Shown: positions 29,018 through 37,965 of the stretch, piece after piece
Numbering within the stretch: the first letter of the stretch is position 1
Layout: each line of letters begins with the position of its first letter
Assembly: GCF_038751955.1 (NCBI RefSeq)
Contig: NZ_JBCEXH010000004.1
Location: 124,001-188,000 of the forward strand
From: Methanocalculus natronophilus
Lineage (GTDB): Archaea; Halobacteriota; Methanomicrobia; Methanomicrobiales; Methanocorpusculaceae
Length of the DNA stretch: 64,000 bases
Direction: 5' to 3'
Made by a program: the position numbers and the translations under genes
Notes under the pieces: model-generated
Told to the model about the DNA's origin: nothing
Databases searched by the model: none
Seen by the model: only the letters and a program-made list of their open reading frames with translations

Positions 29018-29821
29018 ATGAAGACGACGATCTATACCTTTACCGGCACTGGAAACACCCTCTCGGTTGTCCAAAACCTTGCATCAGCACTTGGTCAGAC
29101 AGTTATTGCTCCTATTCCGGGAGCCGGGGGAGATACCGATTCCTCGCCAGATCTGACGTCTGCTGATGCAATTGGAATTGCATTTCCGGTTCATTTCATG
29201 GATATGCCAGAAATCGTCCGGGAATGGGTGGAATCTCTCACTATCAGCGGCAATCCCTACATCTTCGGCATCGCCACATGCGGGGGAAGTGCGGGAGGCG
29301 CATTATATAATCTTGATATGCTCCTGAAGGCAAAAGGGCTCCATCTCTCATCAGGTTTTGTCTTCACCATGCCAGAGAACTTCAATGGACCCATAAACCT
29401 GATGGAATCCCTGGACGAGGTCGAAAAGAGACTCGCATCTGCCGGGGAGCGGATACCTGAGGTTGCAGCGGTGATCCGGGAAAAGCAGGAGTTGCCGCCT
29501 GAGGGGTCGGATTCCCTTCCCTTCAGGATTGCAGGGCCGGTTGTCCGCTTCCTCCTGACAGAACTCTATCCGACAAAGAGACGGTTTCATGCAACAGAGG
29601 CCTGTAACCGGTGCGGACTATGCAGCCGGATCTGTCCGACAAAAAACATCACCATCACCGGGAGTGCCGTCTCCTGGGGGAGTGCCTGCACCCTCTGTTA
29701 TGCCTGCATCCACTGGTGCCCGGAGGAGGCAGTTGAGATCGGGAACAGGACAAAGGGAAAACGGCGGTACACGCACCCGGATGTGACGGTTGCTGATATG
29801 GTGGCGCAGCGGGGAGGGTAA
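29018..29821 (+). CDS. EFR1-family flavodoxin-ferredoxin fusion
   Basis: A 267-residue cytoplasmic redox protein. The N-terminal flavodoxin domain has the FMN phosphate loop FTGTGNTLS (~residues 6-14) and an ATCGGSAGGALYN loop. The C-terminal half carries two 4Fe-4S motifs, CNRCGLCSRICPTKNI and CTLCYACIHWCPEEAV. This is the EFR1 pattern; members are electron carriers whose partners are usually unknown. ATG 29018 is preceded by GGTGA. The frame stays open upstream to 28892 and would add a hydrophobic segment (FTTLAFALCCMVLYGGYLF), which is not typical of the family; I treat it as non-coding but note it. Confidence 0.86.
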   Translation: MKTTIYTFTGTGNTLSVVQNLASALGQTVIAPIPGAGGDTDSSPDLTSADAIGIAFPVHFMDMPEIVREWVESLTISGNPYIFGIATCGGSAGGALYNLDMLLKAKGLHLSSGFVFTMPENFNGPINLMESLDEVEKRLASAGERIPEVAAVIREKQELPPEGSDSLPFRIAGPVVRFLLTELYPTKRRFHATEACNRCGLCSRICPTKNITITGSAVSWGSACTLCYACIHWCPEEAVEIGNRTKGKRRYTHPDVTVADMVAQRGG

Positions 29822-29909
29822 GCATCCTCTCTCAAACACCAGTCCACTCTTAAAAAAATATAAAAAAAATACCGGGATCACGTGTCCCTGTATTTCTATT
29901 GCGGTTCTG

Positions 29910-30362
29910 CTACTGTTCAATCTCTTTAATCGCCGCTTCAGTCTTCCCGGCAAGCTCATGCTTTCCTTCAAGCTCAGCAACCCGCCTGATCGCCTCGAGG
30001 CGGTGGACGGCGTCCTCAAGGAATGAGAGAATATCGGCTGGGAAGAGATCTATTCCGTATTCATCAAGGAGATGGGCATGAATCTCCCGGTGATCAAGCC
30101 CCATCATCCTGAGTTCGATGAGTACCAGGACGAACTTCTGCTCAGGACACCCGCAGAGGGGGTTTCCCCTGCACCGGCAGTCAAGAAAGTCCTTCTGGAA
30201 CCTGAGGAGCTGATCACGGAGCGTAGCGTCGAGATTTTCGTAATTGAGGGATCCGGCAATCGCCTCGAGATTGGCACCATGAAATGCAAAATCGGGGAGG
30301 CGATATCCGGCAATCCGCTGGATCTTCCTGCTGGAACGGAGACGGGCCTTTCCTGCGATCAC
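29910..30362 (-). CDS. DUF5814-like cysteine-motif protein, 150 aa
   Basis: The middle contains CRCRGNPLCGCPEQKFVLVL, a cluster of cysteines that could bind zinc or an Fe-S centre. The rest (MMGLDHREIHAHLLDEYGIDLFPADILSFLEDAVHRLEAIRR) is strongly helical and matches what I remember of the C-terminal domain of haloarchaeal DUF5814 proteins. In those proteins the domain is fused to other regions; here it stands alone. Start is GTG at 30362, immediately after the TAA of the upstream DUF2150 gene, so the two are one operon. Function unknown. Confidence 0.72.
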   Translation of the reverse strand: MIAGKARLRSSRKIQRIAGYRLPDFAFHGANLEAIAGSLNYENLDATLRDQLLRFQKDFLDCRCRGNPLCGCPEQKFVLVLIELRMMGLDHREIHAHLLDEYGIDLFPADILSFLEDAVHRLEAIRRVAELEGKHELAGKTEAAIKEIEQ

Positions 30363-30986
30363 TTATGCTTCTCCGGGTTCCTCATCGAATTTCTTGAGGG
30401 ACTTCATCGCCTCGCCCATCTTCTCGACAGCAACAAGCCACTCATCAAAGATTGTTGGATCATCTGTATCCTTCACATACCTGGCACAGCAGGTAGCACC
30501 ATTGATCACAGCAGATCCGATCACAGCAGCAATCCTGAGTGCTTCTTCAGGGTCGTCATCGACTGCCTTCTTCCCTTCCTTCACAAGCGCCTTGATATCC
30601 GCCTCGGTCTCGCCTGCAAGGAAATTATGGCAAGAGGCAAAGACCACCATCATCGCAACCTGCACGGATCCGACAATCTCGCCAAGTTCTCCTTCCGGCA
30701 CCTCACCGAGCACAATCTCTTCGACTTCGGCGAGTTTCTGCATCGCATCCTCATGGCTGATCCGTTCGTTTTGCCAGAGCTTGATGATCTTCAAGACAGC
30801 GATGGTGATATCCTCGCTGAAGTTCTCAAGCAACCGGAAGCCTTCCGGCATCTCATCACCGCCACTCCCTTCGAAATCTGCTTCTGAAAGTGTTGTCAGC
30901 CAGTTGTCCCAGCGTTCCTGATTATAGAAGATATAGAAGAGTTTCATCGGCTCTTCCTTTTTAGCTGTACTTTTCTTCCGCGCCAT
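30363..30986 (-). CDS. DUF2150 family protein
   Basis: About 207 residues, acidic, soluble. The N-terminus is basic (ARKKSTAKKEE) followed by KLFYIFYNQERWDNWLTTL, the recognisable start of DUF2150 proteins of methanogens. Later segments (EVEEIVLGEVPEGELGEIV, LRIAAVIGSAVINGATCCARYV) are helical. The role is unknown. I placed the start at ATG 30986; an alternative ATG four codons upstream (30998) is almost on top of an AGGTGA sequence, so the spacing fits neither perfectly. Transcribed with the DUF5814-like gene and divergent from thiI. Confidence 0.78.
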   Translation of the reverse strand: MARKKSTAKKEEPMKLFYIFYNQERWDNWLTTLSEADFEGSGGDEMPEGFRLLENFSEDITIAVLKIIKLWQNERISHEDAMQKLAEVEEIVLGEVPEGELGEIVGSVQVAMMVVFASCHNFLAGETEADIKALVKEGKKAVDDDPEEALRIAAVIGSAVINGATCCARYVKDTDDPTIFDEWLVAVEKMGEAMKSLKKFDEEPGEA

Positions 30987-31060
30987 TTCATGTACCATCT
31001 CACCTGAGTGTTAAAGAGGTTACCGCTCTCCTCTTCTGTGATGACTGCAAATGAATAGTC

Positions 31061-32236
31061 ATGCAGCAGACGGTTATGGTGCGGTATGGCGAGCTCTTCT
31101 TAAAGAGCGAACCTGTTATGCAGCATTATATCAGGATACTCAGGCGCAACCTGGGCAGGGCCCTTGAAGCAGCAGAGATCCCCCATTCAATCGAAGAGCA
31201 CAGGGGGAGGCTCTTTATCAATACCGATGACCCTGATCGCGCCGCAGCCGCTGCCCTGCTCTTTGGTGTCGTCTCAACCTCCATCGCATACCGCTGTGAA
31301 CCAACCCCTGCATCTCTTGCAGAGGCAGCAGTCCGCTGTGTGGCAGAATCCGGAAGACGAAAAGGAACATTTGCTGTCCGTGCAAGGAGAGAAGGGGTAT
31401 CCGGGTTCACCAGCCAGGAACTCGGTGCAACAATCGGATCAGCCATCATTCAGCACTTCCCGGATCTGACCGTCGATCTCACAAACCCGGAGTACGAGGT
31501 CTTTGTCGAGGCACGAAAGTACGGCGGTTTTGTTACTGATCGGTTCTTTCAGGGTCCAGGCGGCCTTCCCCTCGGTACCCAGGGAAAAGCCGTCTGCCTC
31601 CTCTCAGCCGGGATCGACTCACCTGTTGCCGCCTGGCTCATGATGCGGCGTGGAACTGAGATCGTCTTCCTTCACATGGATGGCGGCCGGTATGCAGGAG
31701 CAGATACAAAAACTGATTCGAGAAAGCACGCAGCAGCCCTCTCCCGGCATTGTATGGGAATGCCGCTTTCTCTGATCGAGGTTCCGATGGGGCCGTTCTT
31801 TGAGGCCCTTGCAACCCTCCCGGATCCACGGTTTACGTGTCTCCTCTGTAAACGGTTCATGCTCCGTATCGCAGAGCGGATCGGATCGGCAGAAGGATGC
31901 ATGGCAATTGTCAATGGCGACAACCTCGGCCAGGTGGCATCCCAGACGCTCCAGAATCTTTCTGTTGTTTCGCCTGCTGCCACACTCCCCATCCTCCGGC
32001 CGTTACTCACCTACGACAAGGTGGAGGTGATTGAACTGGCACGATCCATTCGGACGTATATTGAAAGACCAGGTGATCACGCCTGCCTGGCTGTCCCAAA
32101 GAAACCTGCCACCCATGCAACCAACGCTGAGGTCGAAGAGCTGGAGGCAACTCTCCCGCTTCAGGATCTGATTAAAAAAGCAGTAGCCGGAGCAGCCAGG
32201 ATAACTGCCCTCTCTGGCTCAATCATTGACGGTTAG
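31061..32236 (+). CDS. thiI: tRNA sulfurtransferase ThiI (4-thiouridine synthase)
   Basis: A 391-residue enzyme that adenylates U8 of tRNA before sulfur transfer. It has an N-terminal ferredoxin-like/THUMP region (roughly residues 1-165, ending KYGGFVTDRFFQGPGG) and a PP-loop ATPase motif (SAGIDSPVA, ~181-189). There is no C-terminal rhodanese domain, as in other methanogen ThiI proteins. Instead it has a CLLC motif (C260, C263); in Methanococcus the equivalent CxxC has been reported to be required for activity. It ends convergent with and overlapping pscS by 18 bases. Bacterial thiazole synthesis is unlikely to be its role here. Confidence 0.93.
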   Translation: MQQTVMVRYGELFLKSEPVMQHYIRILRRNLGRALEAAEIPHSIEEHRGRLFINTDDPDRAAAAALLFGVVSTSIAYRCEPTPASLAEAAVRCVAESGRRKGTFAVRARREGVSGFTSQELGATIGSAIIQHFPDLTVDLTNPEYEVFVEARKYGGFVTDRFFQGPGGLPLGTQGKAVCLLSAGIDSPVAAWLMMRRGTEIVFLHMDGGRYAGADTKTDSRKHAAALSRHCMGMPLSLIEVPMGPFFEALATLPDPRFTCLLCKRFMLRIAERIGSAEGCMAIVNGDNLGQVASQTLQNLSVVSPAATLPILRPLLTYDKVEVIELARSIRTYIERPGDHACLAVPKKPATHATNAEVEELEATLPLQDLIKKAVAGAARITALSGSIIDG

Positions 32237-33400
32237 CCCGTTTTCTGCTGCAATAGAGGTAAAGACCTCTGCGGTATACTCTGCCTGGACTCTCGACATT
32301 CCGTAGGTATTGAATTTCCAGACCTTTGTCGCACCGGGGATCACCCCGCTTATCCCTCTCTTTGCAAGTGCACTCGAGAGGAAGAATCCCCGTTTCTTGT
32401 GTGTTGCTGCAACCCGGTCAAAGGATTCGCGTGTATCAATTCTGGTCAGGGTATGCCTTCTGGGCATCTCGGAGAGGATTGTTGTCCCCTCAATTGAGCA
32501 GAGTGCATCGATAATGATCCCGGCATTCTCCAGTTCCCGATCAAATGCAGAAACCCGCTCCTTCACATGGGGAAACGATGCCATCATTCCCATCAGGGTG
32601 ACGCCCATCAGGGTGCAGCCCATCATCGAGACCTCCTTGATTCCAAAGGTCCTGCCGGTCAGGTCTCCCTTCACAGCGGTTGTTGCAAAGATGCGGTCAG
32701 CATACTCTTCGGTTGTTGCGACAAGCCCGGATGGTGCCGGTGCTGCCATCGATTTATGGCCGGATCCGATGACAAAATCGACACCGAGGTCTTTCCCACT
32801 GACAGGAAGGATGCCGACGGTATAGGCTCCGTTATAGAGCACCGGGATATCATAGCTGTGTGCGACCTCTGCGATCCCTTTCACCTCGTGATGATTGCCA
32901 AACTGGTAGTCCACCCCCTCGACAAAGAGCAGTGCCGGTCTCCTGCCGTCAGTTCTGATCACCTTCTCGATTGTTTCTGCTGTGGCATTGGCGGTGATCT
33001 GGTTTTTTGGATTTTTTGGGATCTCACGGGGAACTCCCCCAACCGACTCAACAGCCATAAACTCGGTATAGTGGGAGAGCGAGGTGAGGATCACGGGATC
33101 GCCCTTCTGCACCATCCCCTGGCAGACCGCCTGGAAGCCCCGGCGGGCTCCAGGTACAACCCGGCAGGTATCCATTGAGAGCCAGGAAGCGAGATCGGCA
33201 TGGAAATCTGCAATAGCTGGCTTTTTGATATAATCAAGCCTGAACGGCTTTCTGCAGTTATCACAGACCGAGTATCCGTCGCCGTAGGCGATCACCGCTT
33301 TCATCGCATCAGCAGTGAGCCGCCCGCCAACCTGGATTGGGTCAATGTTAATCGTCATCTCGTCGTTTTGCCGGACATCGATATCGCCTGCACACCGCAT
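32219..33400 (-). CDS. pscS: O-phospho-L-seryl-tRNA:Cys-tRNA synthase (SepCysS)
   Basis: PLP enzyme of 393 residues that converts Sep-tRNA-Cys to Cys-tRNA-Cys, the route by which methanogens make cysteine for translation. Visible features are NIDPIQVGGRLTADAMKAV, YSVCDNCRKPF (a cysteine pair typical of the family, near the sulfur-transfer cysteines), and the PLP lysine in GSGHKSMAAPAPSG (~214). TFGIKEVSMMGCTLMG and the C-terminal GVIPGATKVWKFNTYG also fit. I kept ATG 33400 because homologues begin with a CxxxIDVRxNDE-type segment. A small 59-residue gene lies two bases upstream on the same strand. Confidence 0.95.
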   Translation of the reverse strand: MRCAGDIDVRQNDEMTINIDPIQVGGRLTADAMKAVIAYGDGYSVCDNCRKPFRLDYIKKPAIADFHADLASWLSMDTCRVVPGARRGFQAVCQGMVQKGDPVILTSLSHYTEFMAVESVGGVPREIPKNPKNQITANATAETIEKVIRTDGRRPALLFVEGVDYQFGNHHEVKGIAEVAHSYDIPVLYNGAYTVGILPVSGKDLGVDFVIGSGHKSMAAPAPSGLVATTEEYADRIFATTAVKGDLTGRTFGIKEVSMMGCTLMGVTLMGMMASFPHVKERVSAFDRELENAGIIIDALCSIEGTTILSEMPRRHTLTRIDTRESFDRVAATHKKRGFFLSSALAKRGISGVIPGATKVWKFNTYGMSRVQAEYTAEVFTSIAAENGLTVND

Positions 33401-33402
33401 AC

Positions 33403-33582
33403 TCAGATCAGCTCCTCTTCCAGTATATCGACCTGGCGCCGCACGCTCTTCAGCAGCTTTTCTGCTTTCTGCTTCTCTTCAGCACTCAGCTGGTGGAATG
33501 GTGCCGTTTCCCGGAGCATCATCCTGATATCAGTCAGGAGGAAGAGTGACTGAAAGAGTGCATCAGTTGCACGTTGTGACAT
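33403..33582 (-). CDS. Small conserved-looking ORF upstream of pscS, 59 aa
   Basis: Reading from ATG 33582, the product starts MSQRATDALFQSLFLLTD and ends KKSVRR-like helix, VDILEEELI; it is an amphipathic, Gln/Glu/Lys-rich helical peptide. Stop TGA is at 33405-33403, two bases before the pscS ATG, so it is translationally linked to SepCysS. No metal or catalytic motif is present. The size, codon use and spacing support a real gene; function unknown. Confidence 0.6.
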   Translation of the reverse strand: MSQRATDALFQSLFLLTDIRMMLRETAPFHQLSAEEKQKAEKLLKSVRRQVDILEEELI

Positions 33583-33667
33583 GGTACTGGATCATTATGC
33601 TGCCTTCCCTTTTACTTTCACCCTCCATTCCCAGCACTTAATTCTCTCTGAGTAGAAGATACGATCA

Positions 33668-34801
33668 ATGAAGATCATCCACATCGCCGATACCCATCTT
33701 GGCGTCACCGCCTTCTCCCGGATCGATCCAAAGACCGGTATGAACCTCAGGGAGAAGCAGATTTACGACAATTTTCTCTCATCTATTGAGGAGATCTGTA
33801 GAATCAGGCCGGATGCACTTCTCCATGCAGGAGATCTCTTTGACTCTGTGAAGCCGAGGACACAGGCTTATGTCACTGCATTCGAGGCGCTGGAACGCCT
33901 CACAGATGCCGGCATCCCCCTGATCATGATCGCAGGCAACCACAGCATCCCAAAGACCAGGTACACCCGCGCGCCCTTCTCCCTCTTTGAGTACCATCCC
34001 GGCACGATCCATATGGCGTATAGTCTCCGGTACGAATCATTTGAGTGCGGGGATACAATCTTCCACCTGATACCAAACATGCTCAACCCCGATCAATACC
34101 GTGAGGCATACAATGACGTTGAGCGCTCAAAGTCACACAACAATGTCCTGGTCACTCACGGGCTTGCGAGCAGTATCACCGACAGGCGGCTGGCAACGGT
34201 TGCAGAACACGAGATCGACGCGACCATGACGACCGCCGACTTCGACTACATCGCCCTTGGCCACTACCATAGCCAGAGCCAGGTGGGGCCGCATGCCTGG
34301 TACTCGGGGTCGCTTGAGCACCTGACCTACGGCGAGATGTATGAAACAAAGGGGGGTCTCACTGTCGATACGGCACGCAGGACAGTCGAACCTCTCCCTC
34401 TCCCAAAGACCCCGATGATCGATCTCGGCTCGCTGCAAGCGGACGATCTGACCGCGAGTGAGATTATTAGCGAGATCGAAGCACGGATAGAAGCTATATC
34501 CTCACATACGCCCCCGATGGCACAGATCACCCTTGAGGGGATCAGGAAAGAGACGGGACGTGCCATAGCAGGCCGGGAGATGGCGCGGATCCGTGAACAG
34601 GTGCTTGACCTCCGGATCAAATCCATATCTCCCGACGAGATCGTGATGGAACGGAGTCATACCGATTCCGCATTCAATATCCAGAAAGAATTTTCAGTCT
34701 TCGTGAAAGGCCAGGGGCTCCCGGAGAAGACCGAGTCATTCATTCTTGAGAAGGGATCTGCGATCCTCTCCTCGATTGTAGAGGAGGCGGATACCGAATG
34801 A
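33668..34801 (+). CDS. mre11: DNA double-strand break repair nuclease Mre11
   Basis: A 377-residue Mn-dependent nuclease that with Rad50 starts end resection. All phosphoesterase motifs are present: IHIADTHLG, HAGDLFDSVKPR, MIAGNHSIPKT, VLVTHGLAS, and LGHYHSQSQVG followed by YSGSLEHLTYGE. The C-terminal ~110 residues form the capping and Rad50-binding region. It is the first gene of the mre11-rad50-nurA-herA operon and overlaps rad50 by four bases (ATGA). No strong TATA box is evident in the 85 bases upstream. Confidence 0.96.
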   Translation: MKIIHIADTHLGVTAFSRIDPKTGMNLREKQIYDNFLSSIEEICRIRPDALLHAGDLFDSVKPRTQAYVTAFEALERLTDAGIPLIMIAGNHSIPKTRYTRAPFSLFEYHPGTIHMAYSLRYESFECGDTIFHLIPNMLNPDQYREAYNDVERSKSHNNVLVTHGLASSITDRRLATVAEHEIDATMTTADFDYIALGHYHSQSQVGPHAWYSGSLEHLTYGEMYETKGGLTVDTARRTVEPLPLPKTPMIDLGSLQADDLTASEIISEIEARIEAISSHTPPMAQITLEGIRKETGRAIAGREMARIREQVLDLRIKSISPDEIVMERSHTDSAFNIQKEFSVFVKGQGLPEKTESFILEKGSAILSSIVEEADTE

Positions 34802-37800
34802 TCCCCGAATCCATGACCCTGAAGAACTTCAAGCGGTACCGTCACCAGACCTTCACCTTCAAAGATGGTATCACTGCGATTGTCGGGAGCAATGGTTCGG
34901 GGAAGAGTACGATCATGGAGGCGATCGTCTTTGCCCTGTATGGGATCTCAGGCTCGGGGATCGATGCTGAGTATGTGGTCAGTGCCGCTGCCGGGCCAAA
35001 AGAGAGATGCGAGGTCAGGCTCTCCTTCCAGACAGGCGGGGAATACTATACGATCGTCCGGTCTTTCCGGAAAGGCCAGACGACACACCATGATGCGCAG
35101 CTCAATTTCGGGGATGGGAGGCTGATTGCAACCGGGGTCAGCCCTGTGAGGGAGGCGGTGCAGCAGATCCTGAGGATGGGGCCCGCTGACTTCAGGACCA
35201 CCATCTATGCCCCGCAGCGGGATCTGCTCGCCCTCCTGGATAAGAACCCGGTCGAACGGAAACGCTGGTTCATGCGGGCCCTTGGAATTGAACGGATCCG
35301 TGATACATCCTGGGAGATGATACGCTCAGAGATCAGGGGACTGGAGGATCGGATCACCACCCTCTCGGGGAGGCTTGCAGAGATCGACTCCGACCGCCTG
35401 AAGGTCGCTGACCAGGAGGAGGAGCAGAAGGAGAAGCAGTATACGGGAGCCCTTGCTGATGCAACCGCCACACTTGAGGCGATCCAGCTGGCTGAGACAG
35501 AGAACACGGCCAGAAGAGAGGTGCTCCAGCAGACGATGCAGGAGCTCTCCGCCCTCTCCTCAGAGAAAGCGGGACGGCAGGATGCCCTTCTGAAACTTGC
35601 CCGCCAGCTTGATGCCGCTGAAACTGAACTCGTCTCTCTCCGGGAGGATCGTCTGCACTTTGAAGCTTCACAGGTGCAGGAAGCCCGCTATGAGGAGATC
35701 AAAGCCCATGCCCTTGCACTTCGCGCAGCACGGGAGGCGCATATGGATGCCACAAACCGCCTCCGTGAAGCCGGTGCACGCCATGCCGAGCTCTCCCGCT
35801 CGCGTGCACGGCTTCTTGAGCAGCTCTCACGTGCCAGGGATGCAGAAGCAACAGTACAACGCCTTGCCCATATACCAGGAGAGCGTGAGAATCTCCTTAC
35901 CAGGCGGCGCTCGCTGCAGGCGGCGCAGGAGGACTATTATCGCCTGGGAAAGGAGCTTGCATCTCTTGAATCTGAGATCCGGGTGCTGAAGGATCAGGTG
36001 CAGGCGCTGATGAGTGAACGGGAGACGCTTGCGGCGCTTGAAGCTGAATGTAGCCGTATCAATAAGGAGATCGAATCCAAAAACGGAGTTCTGGCACTAT
36101 CAGAGCGATTCTTTGAGGTGGAACGGCTGATGAAGGAATGCCGTCTCTACAGGGATCAGATCCGAGAGATCGAGGCGGATATCCACTCATTGCGTGAACA
36201 CGCCGCCCCTCTCATCCAGGAGGTTGCGATCAGGGAGAAAATAGCCGGGGAACTATCTGATGCCAGGAGTGCTGCTGAACAGATCCGGGGCGGGATTGCC
36301 ACTCTCAGATCCAAAATTGCCCATTCTGAAACCTCGAAACAGGAGGCCGGGCGTCACCTGAGTGAACTTGACGCTGCAGGGGAGGAGAGCGGCTGCCCGA
36401 CCTGCGGCCATCCTCTCCAGGATCGCTACCTTGAAGCACGCACCCGCCTCCTCGATCAGATTGCCGCCTTCGAAGCAGATACCGAATCCGGGAGAATGAG
36501 GCTTGCCTCATGTGAACTCCGGATCAGGGAGATGGATGCTGCGATCAGAGAGAAGGAAGATCAGATTGCACGATGCGTGGAGGCAGAACGCAACCTCGCC
36601 GGGATCGAGGCGCGGATACATGAGCGGACAAACGAGAAGGAACGCCTCGCCTCGATCGTTTGTGAGAAGGAGGATGCAATCAGGAGGCTGGATGTGCCGG
36701 ATATCAGCCATGAAGAAATGATCCGGCAGGTAGAGGAATTCCAGGCACTCACCAGGAAGCGAGATGAGATTGCAGGTGCACTCAGGCGGGTATCCGGGAT
36801 AGAAAAAGAACAGAAGTCGCTTGCCAGCCGTGCCGAAGGGCTCTTCCAGCGGATGGACGAGGTGTCTGCACGCCGGGAAGAATCAGCGTACTCTGAGGAC
36901 GTGCTCAGGGAGATCGATTCTGCTCTTCAGGCACTCGAACCACTCTATGAGGAGTACCGGGAAGCTCTGGTTGCTGCACGGGAGCGGGAGGCAGTTGAAG
37001 AGGCTATCAGGGTCGAGACCGAAGAGATCACCCGTATGGAACAGCATTCTGCAGAATTAAAGGCTGAGATCGACAGGATAGGCTTTGATGAGGCGGCCTT
37101 TCAGAATGCAGAGGAAGAACTGGCACTGGCAGCAGAAAACCATGACCGTTACCTCTCCCTGAAAGGAAAGGTTGAGCGGATTCCTTTTATCGAAGCCGAT
37201 ATCTTGCGGTTAACAGAGGAAAAGAACAGTGAGGAGGCGATGCTGGCTGGAATCGAAGAGAAGATTGCCGGGTACGGGTATATCGAAGAGGAGCTTGATG
37301 CAACCAGGCAGGAAGCCGAATCGCTCCATGAACAGAAGAAAAAATCCGATGCCAGGATACGCGAGATCACCGGCCTCCTCGGCAGTGTCCGGGAGAGGCG
37401 TGGCCAGATAGCCGGGTCTCTCAGAAATGCGGCAGCATATGAGAAGGAGCAGGCACAGCTCCTCTCTGAGAAGACGCTTCTTGAAACAACAGGAACCGTC
37501 ATGAAACAGTTTGCCGAGCACTTAATCGGATCTGTGCGGGCGCGGATCGAAGGCGAGGTGGGCGAGATCCTCTCTCTCATCACTGATGGTCGCTATGAGC
37601 ATGTTACTGTCGATTCGGACTTCTCCATCAGGGTGCATGAAGCGGGTGAGGATTATCCGGCATCACGGTTCTCTGGTGGAGAGCAGGATGATATCGCAGT
37701 CGCCCTCAGGATAGCCCTCTCGCGCCATATTGCGGCAACCCATCGCATCAGGGACGCAACGGTGCTCATCTTTGATGAGATCTTTGGGAGCCAGGATGAA

Positions 37801-37965
37801 GAGCGGCGCAGGAACCTGATCCGCGCACTGAGAAAACAGGAGCCTTATTTCCCGCAGATTCTCCTGATATCCCATATCGAGGGGGTGCAGGAGGAATGCC
37901 AGACGGTAATCCGGGTGGAGGAGCAGCCTGATCTCACCAGTATTGCAATCGAGGTTGATCAATGA
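34798..37965 (+). CDS. rad50: DNA double-strand break repair ATPase Rad50
   Basis: A 1055-residue SMC-like ATPase. N-terminal Walker A is GSNGSGKSTIMEAI; a long antiparallel coiled coil (roughly residues 180-880) surrounds a zinc hook, SGCPTCGHPL (~C532 and C535). The C-terminal signature motif is SRFSGGEQDDIAVALRIAL and Walker B is VLIFDEIFGSQDEE. The length is slightly above the usual archaeal size, with most of the extra length in the coiled coil. It is coupled to both neighbours by 4-base overlaps. The complex tethers and processes broken DNA ends. Confidence 0.97.
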   Translation: MIPESMTLKNFKRYRHQTFTFKDGITAIVGSNGSGKSTIMEAIVFALYGISGSGIDAEYVVSAAAGPKERCEVRLSFQTGGEYYTIVRSFRKGQTTHHDAQLNFGDGRLIATGVSPVREAVQQILRMGPADFRTTIYAPQRDLLALLDKNPVERKRWFMRALGIERIRDTSWEMIRSEIRGLEDRITTLSGRLAEIDSDRLKVADQEEEQKEKQYTGALADATATLEAIQLAETENTARREVLQQTMQELSALSSEKAGRQDALLKLARQLDAAETELVSLREDRLHFEASQVQEARYEEIKAHALALRAAREAHMDATNRLREAGARHAELSRSRARLLEQLSRARDAEATVQRLAHIPGERENLLTRRRSLQAAQEDYYRLGKELASLESEIRVLKDQVQALMSERETLAALEAECSRINKEIESKNGVLALSERFFEVERLMKECRLYRDQIREIEADIHSLREHAAPLIQEVAIREKIAGELSDARSAAEQIRGGIATLRSKIAHSETSKQEAGRHLSELDAAGEESGCPTCGHPLQDRYLEARTRLLDQIAAFEADTESGRMRLASCELRIREMDAAIREKEDQIARCVEAERNLAGIEARIHERTNEKERLASIVCEKEDAIRRLDVPDISHEEMIRQVEEFQALTRKRDEIAGALRRVSGIEKEQKSLASRAEGLFQRMDEVSARREESAYSEDVLREIDSALQALEPLYEEYREALVAAREREAVEEAIRVETEEITRMEQHSAELKAEIDRIGFDEAAFQNAEEELALAAENHDRYLSLKGKVERIPFIEADILRLTEEKNSEEAMLAGIEEKIAGYGYIEEELDATRQEAESLHEQKKKSDARIREITGLLGSVRERRGQIAGSLRNAAAYEKEQAQLLSEKTLLETTGTVMKQFAEHLIGSVRARIEGEVGEILSLITDGRYEHVTVDSDFSIRVHEAGEDYPASRFSGGEQDDIAVALRIALSRHIAATHRIRDATVLIFDEIFGSQDEERRRNLIRALRKQEPYFPQILLISHIEGVQEECQTVIRVEEQPDLTSIAIEVDQ

